Assembly (NCBI GenBank): GCA_051814705.1 | Contig: JBPWQW010000004.1 | Location: 310,001-374,000, forward strand | From: Geojedonia sp051814705 | Lineage (GTDB): Bacteria > Bacteroidota > Bacteroidia > Flavobacteriales > Flavobacteriaceae | DNA length: 64,000 nucleotides | Reading direction: 5' to 3' | Part shown: piece after piece, positions 29,501 through 36,746 of the stretch | How positions within the stretch are numbered: position 1 is the first letter of the stretch | Layout: the number at the start of each line of letters is the position of its first letter | Program-made: the position numbers and the translations under genes | Notes under the pieces: model-generated | The model's database searches: none | What the model saw: the letters and a program-made list of their open reading frames with translations, nothing else | Told to the model about the DNA's origin: nothing

Positions 29501-29946
29501 AGGGTCACATAATTTTTAGTTCCAGAGATTTCCCTGTCAAAGGTATTTGCTGTTACCGTAATCGATGGGTTATGTACAAAGCGTTTGGCAGTTTCTTTAA
29601 CCACGGCAAAAGCTTCTGGTAAAATATCGTTTAATACGTCTTCAGTAACTTTATAGATATCGTCTTTAATGCCGTCAATTTCTTGATAGATATCTTCTCT
29701 TTTGTCAATATCTTCAGTTGCTTCGGCGTCTATTAATAAGGCATCAATCCTATCGTTAAGGGGCTTTCTGGCTTCAGCTATTTTGGATTTGAACGCTTCT
29801 GTTTTAGCTCTTAACTCATCGTGGGTTAATTGTTCAAAAGCGTGTTCAAATGTTTTAATTTGAGTAACAAGAGGCATCATAGATTTGACATCTTGTTTGG
29901 ATTTGTCACCTACAAATACCTTTATAACTGAATTTAGTAAATTCAT
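26593..29946 (-). CDS. secA: Preprotein translocase ATPase SecA
   Basis: A 1117-residue SecA, the cytoplasmic motor that pushes unfolded preproteins through SecYEG. The Walker A region MHTGEGKTLVATLP starts at residue 192; IVDEVDSVLVDDARTPLIIS is the Walker B / DEAD-like region; GRGTDIKLSE and GRAGRQGDPGSSQFYVSLED are motifs of the second ATPase half. It is longer than the E. coli protein (about 900 residues) because of an insertion after the first nucleotide-binding motifs, normal for Bacteroidota. The C-terminal zinc-binding tail is absent; the protein ends GEWVLVDE. The tandem array begins 10 bp past its stop. Confidence 0.98.
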   Translation of the reverse strand: MNLLNSVIKVFVGDKSKQDVKSMMPLVTQIKTFEHAFEQLTHDELRAKTEAFKSKIAEARKPLNDRIDALLIDAEATEDIDKREDIYQEIDGIKDDIYKVTEDVLNDILPEAFAVVKETAKRFVHNPSITVTANTFDREISGTKNYVTLEDDQAIWSNSWDAAGKAITWDMVHYDVQLIGGIALHQGKIAEMHTGEGKTLVATLPMYLNALAGNGVHLVTVNDYLAKRDSAWMAPIFEFHGLSVDCIDYHQPNSAARKKAYNADITYGTNNEFGFDYLRDNMAHSPDDLVQRPHHYAIVDEVDSVLVDDARTPLIISGPIPQGDRHEFNELRPKVDDIVSVQHKYLIGVLAEAKKLIAEGDTKEGSFKLLRVFRGMPKNKALIKYLSEEGIKLLLQKTENHYMQDNNREMPKVDAELYYVIDEKNNQVELSDKGVEFLSGKDDPNFFVMPEIGVEMAKIEAKGLSKEQEAQEKEELFRDFGVKSERIHTLNQLLKAYALFEKDIQYVVIDNKVMIVDEQTGRIMDGRRYSDGLHQAIEAKEHVKIEDATQTFATVTLQNYFRMYGKLSGMTGTAVTEAGEFWEIYKLDVVEIPTNRPIARDDRDDLVYKTKREKYNAVIEEVTQLSQAGRPVLIGTTSVEISELLAKMLAIRKIPHNVLNAKLHKKEADIVAEAGQSGQVTIATNMAGRGTDIKLSEAVKAAGGLAIVGTERHDSRRVDRQLRGRAGRQGDPGSSQFYVSLEDNLMRLFGSERIAKMMDRLGLKEGEVIQHSMISKSIERAQKKVEENNFGIRKRLLEYDDVMNAQREVVYKRRRHALHGERLRVDLANMIYDTSEGITEANKEANDFKNFEFELIRFFSMSSPITQAEFSSLTSIEIAGKIYKAAFKYYREKMERNAEMAFPVIKNVYETQRDKFKRIVVPFTDGVKNLQVVTDLEKAYETEGKQLINDFEKNITLAIVDDSWKTHLRKMDELKQSVQLAVHEQKDPLLIYKFEAFELFKSMIDQVNKDVISFLFKGELPTETQNTIQEARARRQEKLQTQKDEIPNMDERSAQSRAAGNTQRQSEVVETIVRDHPKIGRNDRVTIKHVMSGENKTLKYKQAEPLIVKGEWVLVDE

Positions 29947-30031
29947 CTGTTGTATATTTTAAGTTGCACTTCTATTAGTTATAGTGCATTTTTTGTTACT
30001 GTTTTTTGATGTTGAGCTTTTTTAAGGCCAT

Positions 30032-30039
30032 CAAAGATA
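30032..30039 (-). promoter_or_regulatory. -7 promoter element before secA
   Basis: On the minus strand this reads TATCTTTG, matching TAnnTTTG, 85 bp before the secA start; a good -33 TTTG is not seen. It lies downstream of the DUF2795 terminator, so secA would have its own promoter. Confidence 0.5.
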
Positions 30040-30075
30040 CTATTTGCGTGAGGCTAATTTAAAAAAAGGGCACAA

Positions 30076-30100
30076 AAAAAGTCTCGACAGGAGACTTTTT
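30076..30100 (-). terminator. Terminator of the DUF2795 gene
   Basis: AAAAAGTCTC (30076-30085) pairs perfectly with GAGACTTTTT (30091-30100) around a 5-nt loop. On the minus strand the stem ends in a T run, 42 bp past the stop codon of the DUF2795 gene. It could also work in the other direction. Confidence 0.8.
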
Positions 30101-30141
30101 AACGTTTCTTTTGGTTTATCGCATCTTGCTAAAAAACCATA

Positions 30142-30363
30142 TTAATATTCGTCCTCATTCCAAAGGTAATCTTCGTCTGTTGGGTAGTCGGACCAGATTT
30201 CTTCGATAGAATCATAAGAATCTCCTTCATCTTCAATAGCTTGAAGATTTTCAACTACTTCCAAAGGGGCTCCGGTACGAATGGCATAATCTATTAATTC
30301 GTCTTTAGTTGCTGGCCAAGGAGCATCACTTAAATAAGAAGCCAATTCTAATGTCCAATACAT
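30142..30363 (-). CDS. DUF2795 domain protein
   Basis: A 73-residue acidic soluble protein with the DUF2795 pattern: MYWTLELASYLSDAPWPATK, DELIDYAIRTGAP and EVVENLQAIEDEGDSYDSIE, ending in a run rich in Asp, Glu, Tyr and Trp. The domain is a small helical unit of unknown function. A gene of this family next to secA is a familiar flavobacterial arrangement. It is transcribed ahead of secA on the same strand but separated from it by a strong terminator, so the two are probably independent units. Confidence 0.85.
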   Translation of the reverse strand: MYWTLELASYLSDAPWPATKDELIDYAIRTGAPLEVVENLQAIEDEGDSYDSIEEIWSDYPTDEDYLWNEDEY

Positions 30364-30386
30364 AATTTATGCGTTTTAAATTTGTG

Positions 30387-30416
30387 CAAAAATAATTTTT
30401 TAGTTCAAAAAGGCAA
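30387..30416 (-). promoter_or_regulatory. Promoter of the DUF2795 gene
   Basis: On the minus strand TTG (30416-30414) and TATTTTTG (30394-30387) are 19 nt apart, matching the Bacteroidota consensus; the -7 element ends 23 bp before the start codon at 30363. Confidence 0.6.
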
Positions 30417-30609
30417 GAAAAAAATGGATTATTTTTAATAAAAAAGATGAACGTACACTATCTGCTGATTTTTAAGCCTTTTAAACCTGTTTAAAACCTC
30501 GTAAACCCTGTCGTTCAACCCCTAAGTACTCGGGGTCAGAATCTAAAACCAATTCAGATTGACAAAGGAGTATATTTTTATACAGATCTTTTTTTGCTTG
30601 AAATTAATA

Positions 30610-31185
30610 TTAGGATTCTTTTTTAGGAATCCATTTAATTTCTTTGGCTTGTAAGTCGTTGGACAACTTCCGTGCCAACACAAAAAGGTAGTCAGAAAGG
30701 CGGTTAAGATATTTTAAAGTTTCGGGCTGTACGGGCTCAAATTCGTTGAGGGCTGAAGCCAAACGTTCAGCTCTTCGGCATACACAACGGGCCATATGAC
30801 AGAATGACACGGTTTGATGTCCGCCTGGGAGTACAAAGTGAGTTATAGGGGGTAAGTCCTCGTTCATCTTGTCCATCTCATCCTCGAGTTGTTTGACATC
30901 CAGCTCTGCAACTTTGGGAATGTTTAATCGTGCTTTCCCGTTTTTTAGAATGGATTTTTCAGGATCGGTTGCTAGAACAGCTCCTACAGTAAACAACTTA
31001 TCTTGAATTGTAACCAGCACCTCTTTATGATGCTCATCGATCTCTTGATCTCGAATTAATCCGATATAAGAATTGAGTTCATCAACGGTTCCATAACTTT
31101 CAATACGGATATGGTGTTTAGGTACACGTGTCCCTCCAAATAAAGCCGTAGTCCCTTTATCGCCTGTTTTGGTGTAAATTTTCAT
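30610..31185 (-). CDS. PduO-type cob(I)yrinic acid a,c-diamide adenosyltransferase
   Basis: A 191-residue cytoplasmic enzyme that transfers the adenosyl group of ATP to cob(I)alamin. The N-terminal ATP-binding signature KIYTKTGDKGTTALFGGTRV followed by SYGTVDELNSYIGL is characteristic of the PduO/CobO trimeric family. The helical C-terminal half contains FVLPGGHQTVSFCHMARCVC and CRRAERL. The product serves adenosylcobalamin enzymes such as methylmalonyl-CoA mutase; meaB at 19412-20497 is the matching chaperone. The gene follows a heptamer-repeat tract and probably forms its own unit. Confidence 0.94.
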   Translation of the reverse strand: MKIYTKTGDKGTTALFGGTRVPKHHIRIESYGTVDELNSYIGLIRDQEIDEHHKEVLVTIQDKLFTVGAVLATDPEKSILKNGKARLNIPKVAELDVKQLEDEMDKMNEDLPPITHFVLPGGHQTVSFCHMARCVCRRAERLASALNEFEPVQPETLKYLNRLSDYLFVLARKLSNDLQAKEIKWIPKKES

Positions 31186-31281
31186 ATATCAAAGGTAAAA
31201 AATAGAAGTGATAGGCTAAAGTTATTTAGCCACGAATTCACGAATAATTTTTTAAAAACGAGTAAACTACCATTGGCAATT

Positions 31282-31398
31282 GAAGACCGAAGACGGGTGA
31301 CTGAAGACCGATGACAGAAGACGGATGTCCGATGGCTGCCCACTGAAAACTGAAGACTGAAAACTGAAGACTGAAGACTGCCCACTGAAGACTGCCCA
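31282..31398. repeat. Heptamer-phased repeat tract (small copy)
   Basis: About 17 consecutive 7-bp units that are variants of GAAGACT (GAAGACC, GAAGACG, GATGTCC, GAAAACT, GCCCACT and so on). The tract runs without interruption into the stop codon of the ABC ATPase gene. It is the same family as the 720-bp tract at 46374-47095. Confidence 0.85.
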
Positions 31399-32082
31399 CT
31401 ACGCCCTAGTGTCGCTTTCAATAATCCCATCGCGTAAACGAATCACGCGTTGTGCATGGGAAGCAATGTCTTCTTCGTGTGTAACCACAATAATGGTATT
31501 GCCGGCTTTATGAATATCCTCAAACAAATTCATGATTTCAATCCCTGTTTTAGAGTCTAGGTTTCCTGTGGGCTCATCGGCCAAAATAATGGAGGGTTTG
31601 TTCACCAAAGCTCTTCCTACTGCCACACGTTGCCGCTGTCCGCCGGAAAGTTGATTGGGTCTGTGATCCATTCGGTCCGACAATCCAACATCGCTGAGTA
31701 CCTGTGTCGCTCGCTCCGTACGGTCTTTTTTTGAAACCCCTGCATATACCATGGGTAAAGCCACATTATCCAAAGCGGTGGTTCGAGGCAACAGATTGAA
31801 GGTTTGAAACACAAATCCAATTTCCTTGTTTCGGATTTCAGCCAATTCATCATCAGACATCTGGCTGACGTCTTTTCCATTTAATATATAGGTTCCAGCT
31901 GTAGGAGTGTCCAAACAACCCAAAAGATTCATCAACGTTGATTTTCCAGAACCCGAAGGCCCCATGATCGCCACGTATTCTCCTTTGTCAATATCCAAAT
32001 CGATGCCTTTAAGAACATGGACGGTTTCCTGACCTAATTGAAAATCCCTGATGATTTGCCGTATTTTAATGATATTACCCAT
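31399..32082 (-). CDS. ABC transporter ATP-binding protein (LolD/MacB type)
   Basis: A 227-residue ATPase subunit. Walker A is GPSGSGKST (residues 41-49), the signature LSGGQRQRVAVGRAL starts at 145, and Walker B is ILADEPTGNLDS with the catalytic Glu at 170. The spacing and the GxLDTPTAGxY context place it in the LolD/MacB/FtsE branch, which powers lipoprotein release or mechanotransmission rather than solute transport. No permease is adjacent, so the partner must be encoded elsewhere. Its stop codon is directly followed by a heptamer-repeat tract. Confidence 0.92.
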   Translation of the reverse strand: MGNIIKIRQIIRDFQLGQETVHVLKGIDLDIDKGEYVAIMGPSGSGKSTLMNLLGCLDTPTAGTYILNGKDVSQMSDDELAEIRNKEIGFVFQTFNLLPRTTALDNVALPMVYAGVSKKDRTERATQVLSDVGLSDRMDHRPNQLSGGQRQRVAVGRALVNKPSIILADEPTGNLDSKTGIEIMNLFEDIHKAGNTIIVVTHEEDIASHAQRVIRLRDGIIESDTRA

Positions 32083-32231
32083 TTTAAAAATTAAGAGTTA
32101 AAGGTTAAGAGCTATAGGGCTGTAAAAGTTTATAGGCATACGCTACACAGTGTTACACTGATTTTAATATGACCTATATCTTTTGCAAGATAAAGAGTTA
32201 ACGCCAATTTGACGTTAAAGTGTTTGAGATG

Positions 32232-33014
32232 TTACAGTCTAATTTTAAAATTTTGCTTGGCCTGTTCCGTTCTAAAAAAGACCAAGCCCCAATAAAAGGT
32301 GTCTATGGTTACTGAAACCTTGGGGTGCTGTTTAATAAGTTCCCAGGCCTCTGTCATGCCCTTGGACCAATAAATGTCATCAAAAATAAAGACAGAGTGG
32401 GTCGTAGCACTGGGCAGTAACGTTTCAAAATACTGAAGCGTTGCCGCTTTTTGATGGTTCCCATCGAAGAAGACCAGATCCCATTGATGCTGTGCTAAAG
32501 TTGGCAACTCATCTTCAAAACGACCAGTTTTAAGGGTTAGATTTTGGATTTGGAACCTGTCCAATTGTTGTTTTGCAAAGGCTGAAACATGAGGACAACC
32601 TTCTATGCTGCTCACATGAGCATCTTCATTTCCCAATGCCATAGCCTGGGTAGCCATGCCAAGGGAGGTTCCCAATTCCAAGATCTGCTGAGGTTTTAGG
32701 TACTTCACGATTCTAAACAGGAGTTTAGCCCTGTTAAGTGGAGTTCCTGATGTTTTGGCCATGTTTTTAATGAATCGCAGGCTGGAACTTAAGCGTTTGG
32801 AGCCTGCCCCAAAATCGGTGATGCTTAGCTGTTCTGTACTCGAAAGAAGTGCGGTTCTATAAGCTTTTAATTTGGTGTAAGCTTCGTGGTTTGTTTTATC
32901 ATAAAAGCATGTGGTCACTAATTTAAACACAAAGGGGGAGTGGACCCCATGTTGGTTGGTGGCGGTGAAAAAGAATTTTAGGTATTGAAGTAGCGGATAC
33001 ATGAATTTTGACAA
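32232..33014 (-). CDS. Class I SAM-dependent O-methyltransferase-like protein
   Basis: A 260-residue protein with a Rossmann methyltransferase fold. The SAM-binding motif I is ILELGTSLGMATQAMALG, an acidic residue ends the next strand (VSSIEGCP), and LVFFDGNHQKAATLQYFE resembles the metal- and substrate-binding loop of catechol-type O-methyltransferases. An N-terminal segment (FFTATNQHGVHSPFVFKLV) is typical of an uncharacterised Bacteroidota subgroup. The substrate is unknown. It sits between the ABC ATPase gene and tandem array 2, with 61 bp between its start codon and the array. Confidence 0.85.
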   Translation of the reverse strand: MSKFMYPLLQYLKFFFTATNQHGVHSPFVFKLVTTCFYDKTNHEAYTKLKAYRTALLSSTEQLSITDFGAGSKRLSSSLRFIKNMAKTSGTPLNRAKLLFRIVKYLKPQQILELGTSLGMATQAMALGNEDAHVSSIEGCPHVSAFAKQQLDRFQIQNLTLKTGRFEDELPTLAQHQWDLVFFDGNHQKAATLQYFETLLPSATTHSVFIFDDIYWSKGMTEAWELIKQHPKVSVTIDTFYWGLVFFRTEQAKQNFKIRL

Positions 33015-33074
33015 AATTAACTAAAAGATGTCAAACCAAGCCTGCCAAAGGGCGTCTGAAAGGGAGTGCGACAA

Positions 33075-33817
33075 ATTTTATCTTAAATGCAGATAATGGA
33101 ACGCAGGTGACACTGATCTAGCAGATTTTCACTGATACAAACTGTGCGAATCCTATAAATCAGCGTTATCAGCGTTCTTTTCATGAATTATAAAAAAGAG
33201 CGTTTGGCCTTCCCCAATTTTATCTTAATTGTAGATAATGGAACGCAGGTGACACTGATCTGGCAGATTTTCACTGATACTACCTGTGCGAATCCTATAA
33301 ATCAGCGTTATCAGCGTTCTTTTCATGAAATATAAAAAAAGTGCGTTTGACCTTTACCAATTTTATCTTAATTGCAGATAATGGAACGCAGGTGACACTG
33401 ATCTAGCAGATTTTCACTGATACAAACTGTGCAAATCCTATAAATCAGCGTTATCAGCGTTCTTTTCATGAATTATAAAAAAGAGCGTTTGGCCTTCTCC
33501 AATTTTATCTTAATTGTAGATAATGGAACGCAGGTGACACTGATCTAGCAGATTTTCACTGATACTAACTGTGCAAATCCTATAAATCAGCGTTATCAGC
33601 GTTCTTTTCATGAATTATAAAATGAGAGTTTTGCCTTCCCTAATTTTATCTTAATTGCAGATAATGGAACGCAGGTGACACTGATTTGGCAGATTTTTAC
33701 TGGTACAAACTGTGCAAATCCTATAAATCAGCGTTATCAGCGTTCTTTTCATGAATTATAAAAAAAGTGCGTTTGACCTTCCCCAATTTTATCTTAATTG
33801 CAGATAATGGAACGCAG
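33075..33817. repeat. Tandem array 2: five 141-143 bp units plus a partial one
   Basis: The marker GGAACGCAG recurs at 33098, 33240, 33383, 33525, 33666 and 33809 (periods 142, 143, 142, 141, 143). Each full unit has an imperfect dyad, e.g. 33099-33117 against 33159-33177 with 15 of 19 positions complementary (17 allowing G-U pairs on the + strand transcript). The dyad core is shared with array 1, but the linker (CGTTTGGCCTTCCCCAATTT) differs. The array is cut off 16 bp before the ABC-F stop codon. No gene seen in this 820-bp gap. Confidence 0.95.
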
Positions 33818-33833
33818 ACAGGCAATGAATCAT

Positions 33834-35693
33834 TTATTCCAATTTTTCGGACAGTTCAAACCATCGAGCTTCTTTTTTGGCCAAGTCGGTAATGATCTTT
33901 TGCAAGGTTTCAGATAAGGATTTAATCTGATCTTGAGTGAGATTAGTATCATGGAATTGTGCTTCCAAAGCCTGTTTATCCAATTCTAAGGCACGAATTT
34001 TACTTTCTAAATTTTTAAATTCCTTCTGTTCATTATACGATAGCTTTTGGGCTTCATTTTCTTTTAAACGTTCAGAATTTGAAGTGCTTTCTTTCGGTTT
34101 CTCTTCTGCAGGAGCAGAAGCTTCATAACTTCTGTAATCGGAATAATTACCCGGAAAGTCCTGAACCTCCCCATCGCCTTTAAACACAAACAAATGGTCC
34201 ACAATTTTATCCATAAAATAGCGGTCATGCGACACCACCAATAAGCATCCTGGGAAGTCCAATAAAAAGTCTTCCAAGACATTAAGGGTGACAATATCCA
34301 AGTCGTTGGTAGGCTCATCCAGAATTAAAAAATTGGGATTTTGAATCAATACGGTACAGAGATACAGTCGTTTTTGTTCGCCCCCACTTAGTTTTTCTAC
34401 AAAATCGTATTGTTTTTTGCTGTCGAATAAAAAGCGTTCCAGCAAGTTTTTGGCACTTATTTGTCGCCCTTTAGTCAACGGAATAAAATCCCCGAAGGCC
34501 TTAATAACCTCAATAACTTTTTGTTCTGGTTTGACGCTAATGCCCGACTGGGTGTAATAGCCAAATTTAATGGTATCGCCAATGACAATCTTACCCGAAT
34601 CGGGTTCAATGGTTTTGGTAAGCAGGTTTAAAAAGGTTGATTTTCCTGTGCCATTTTTTCCAATAATACCAATGCGTTCCCCTTTTTTGAAGGTGTAATC
34701 AAAGCCTTTTAAAATCACCTTGTCTTCGTATGATTTAGAGACTTTATGAAACTCGACAATCTTACTGCCAAGGCGTTCTATATTGAGTTCCAATTGGACC
34801 TTATGGTCTTTTCGGCGTTGATGGGCACGCGCTTTGATCTCGTGAAAATCATCAATACGGGATTTGGACTTGGTCGTACGGGCCTTGGGTTGACGGCGCA
34901 TCCAGTCCAATTCTTTTTTAAAGAGCTGTTTGGCTTTTCCTGTTTCGGTTTGTTCCAAGGTGATACGGGCTTCCTTTTGCTCCAAATAATAGGTGTAGTT
35001 GCCTTTATAGGTATATAAGTTGCCCTGGTCCAGTTCGATAATCTCATTGCACACCCGTTCCAAAAAATAGCGGTCGTGGGTCACCATAAACAAGGTGAAC
35101 TTTTCTTTTATAAAGTATTGTTCAAGCCATTCAATCATGTCCAGATCGAGATGGTTGGTAGGCTCATCCAAGACCAAAACGTCGGGGTACACCAGTAAGG
35201 TTTTGGCCAAGGCCAAGCGTTTTTTCTGTCCCCCGGACAAAGTGCCTATCTTTTGGTCCAGTTGGTCCAATTTTAATTGAAAGAGGATTTGTTTACACTG
35301 CAGTTCAAATTCCCAGGCGTTATGGATCTCCATGTTGTCAAAAGCCTTTTGGTAAGTCTCTTCATCTTCGGGGTTTTGTAAAGCGAGTTCGTAATCGGCT
35401 ACAATTTTTAAAATCGGCAGGTCGGCATTAAATAGCGTAGTGGCGATGGTTTGGTCATCGTCAAACTGGGGCGATTGGGCTAAAAACCCTAGGCGCAGGC
35501 CATTGCGCATAACCACTTGTCCCGAATCTGGGGTGTCACTGCCCGATAGGATGTTTAAAATAGAGGTTTTACCGCTTCCATTTTTGGCCACAAAGGCTAT
35601 TTTTTGATCTTTATGGATGCTAAAGGAGAGGTCCCTGAAGAGTTCCAGTTCACCATAGGATTTCGAAATTTGTTCAACGGTTATATAATTCAC
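33834..35693 (-). CDS. ABC-F family ATPase (Uup-like)
   Basis: A 619-residue soluble protein with two ABC ATPase domains and no membrane segments. Domain 1 has AKNGSGKTS (residues 36-44), LSGGQKKRLALAK and VLVLDEPTNHLDLD; domain 2 has GKNGTGKSTFLNLL, LSGGEQKRLYLC and LILDEPTNDLDI. A charged linker lies between them, and a C-terminal coiled coil (about residues 540-619, rich in Glu, Lys and Leu) is the Uup-type DNA-binding end. ABC-F proteins act on ribosomes or, for Uup, on DNA repair intermediates; resistance is not implied. Stand-alone gene on the minus strand. Confidence 0.94.
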   Translation of the reverse strand: MNYITVEQISKSYGELELFRDLSFSIHKDQKIAFVAKNGSGKTSILNILSGSDTPDSGQVVMRNGLRLGFLAQSPQFDDDQTIATTLFNADLPILKIVADYELALQNPEDEETYQKAFDNMEIHNAWEFELQCKQILFQLKLDQLDQKIGTLSGGQKKRLALAKTLLVYPDVLVLDEPTNHLDLDMIEWLEQYFIKEKFTLFMVTHDRYFLERVCNEIIELDQGNLYTYKGNYTYYLEQKEARITLEQTETGKAKQLFKKELDWMRRQPKARTTKSKSRIDDFHEIKARAHQRRKDHKVQLELNIERLGSKIVEFHKVSKSYEDKVILKGFDYTFKKGERIGIIGKNGTGKSTFLNLLTKTIEPDSGKIVIGDTIKFGYYTQSGISVKPEQKVIEVIKAFGDFIPLTKGRQISAKNLLERFLFDSKKQYDFVEKLSGGEQKRLYLCTVLIQNPNFLILDEPTNDLDIVTLNVLEDFLLDFPGCLLVVSHDRYFMDKIVDHLFVFKGDGEVQDFPGNYSDYRSYEASAPAEEKPKESTSNSERLKENEAQKLSYNEQKEFKNLESKIRALELDKQALEAQFHDTNLTQDQIKSLSETLQKIITDLAKKEARWFELSEKLE

Positions 35694-35743
35694 GATTACT
35701 TTTTTGCAAATAACGTAAATAAACCAAAAAAACAGAGAATAGT

Positions 35744-35773
35744 TTTGATATTCCTAGTGATACCCTATATTTG
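35744..35773 (+). promoter_or_regulatory. Promoter of the polysaccharide export operon
   Basis: TTTG (35744-35747) and TATATTTG (35766-35773) are 18 nt apart, an excellent match to the Bacteroidota promoter. It lies just upstream of a ~160-nt leader and the export lipoprotein gene, and probably drives at least the first two genes of the locus. Confidence 0.8.
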
Positions 35774-35934
35774 TGAGGGAGCAGGCCACTAGGATTGGGC
35801 AGGGTTACAACCCCAGTTTTGAAGACCGTCAGATATAAGCCCTAGGTGACACCCTCCTGAACGTCAGTCTGATACCGTTTTTCTGGTAGAAAATGGACGA
35901 GACTAACTGTTAAAAAGTGAATAATATAATATAG
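35774..35934 (+). ncRNA. Structured 5' leader RNA candidate upstream of the export genes
   Basis: The leader is GC-richer than the surrounding intergenic DNA and shows nested complementarity: GAGGG (35775-35779) with CCCTC (35852-35856); CCACTAGG (35786-35793) with CCTAGGTG (35841-35848, one bulge); a closed hairpin GGGT-TACA-ACCC (35802-35813); and TCAGA (35829-35833) with TCTGA (35868-35872), which reaches out of the large loop and so would be a pseudoknot. A last small hairpin is TACC (35873-35876) with GGTA (35885-35888). No open reading frame of note. It may be a regulatory leader of the capsule operon; no known riboswitch class was recognised. Confidence 0.5.
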
Positions 35935-36729
35935 ATGAAGACCCCTTTAGTGTTAATTGGATTTCTGGTTGCCTTGTTTTTTACATCCTGTATTCCGTAT
36001 AAGAATACCTTGTATTACCAAGATAAAGGAAGGGCTATCGATTCATTGCCCGTATTACAACAGCACCAACAGCCCTATCGCGTTCAAATCAATGACATTT
36101 TAAGTGTTCGCATCAAGGTGTTGGACCAGGATAATGTGGCTATTTTTAACCCTATTGGGGATAGCGGTAACCTCAATGCCAGTTCGGCAGAACGCGCCTA
36201 TTTGGATGGCTTTACCATAGATTTGCATGGCAACATCCGGATTCCGGTTTTAGGCGATATCAAGGTATTGGGCCATACCACCGAAGAGATTCAAAATACC
36301 ATACAGAGCCTTCTCCATGAAGAACAGTTTAAAGAGACTGCCAATATTTTTGTAACTGTCAAGCTTTCGGGCCTGCGCTATACGGCTAGTGGTGAAATAG
36401 GGAGCCCGGGATCAAAAGTGTTATATCAAGAACGGGTCAATATTTATGAAGCCATTGCCAACGTAGGAGAAATTCCTGTAACGGGAGATAAAAGGGATGT
36501 TTTAATTATCCGCCAATATCCACAAGGGCAGGAGATACACCACTTGGACCTAACCGATATTAATGTGATGCAGTCCCCCTATTATTATATACAACCCAAC
36601 GATATGATCTATGTCAAACCTTTAAAACAAAAATCACTGGGTACAGGGACTACCGCTTTTGAGAATCTTACTAAAATTGTTTCTGTTTTAACCTTATTAA
36701 CTAGCATTATATTGATTGTTAAAAAATAG
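35935..36729 (+). CDS. Polysaccharide export outer-membrane lipoprotein (Wza/OPX type)
   Basis: A 264-residue lipoprotein with lipobox FFTSC (Cys at about residue 19). It has a Poly_export domain (YRVQINDILSVRIKVLDQDN, then FTIDLHGNIRIPVLGDIKV) and one SLBB domain (LRYTASGEIGSPGSKVLYQE). Like other Bacteroidota members it ends in a hydrophobic segment (LTKIVSVLTLLTSIILIVKK), perhaps a membrane-anchoring or pore-lining helix. It forms the outer-membrane channel through which capsular or exopolysaccharide leaves the cell. First gene of the locus; the co-polymerase gene follows after 17 bp. Confidence 0.93.
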   Translation: MKTPLVLIGFLVALFFTSCIPYKNTLYYQDKGRAIDSLPVLQQHQQPYRVQINDILSVRIKVLDQDNVAIFNPIGDSGNLNASSAERAYLDGFTIDLHGNIRIPVLGDIKVLGHTTEEIQNTIQSLLHEEQFKETANIFVTVKLSGLRYTASGEIGSPGSKVLYQERVNIYEAIANVGEIPVTGDKRDVLIIRQYPQGQEIHHLDLTDINVMQSPYYYIQPNDMIYVKPLKQKSLGTGTTAFENLTKIVSVLTLLTSIILIVKK

Positions 36730-36746
36730 TTTAAAGCCTCGCACTT

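Noticed and set aside
31182..31430. Minus-strand 82-residue frame
   Set aside because: It overlaps the ABC ATPase gene in another frame and otherwise translates the heptamer tract; no family features.
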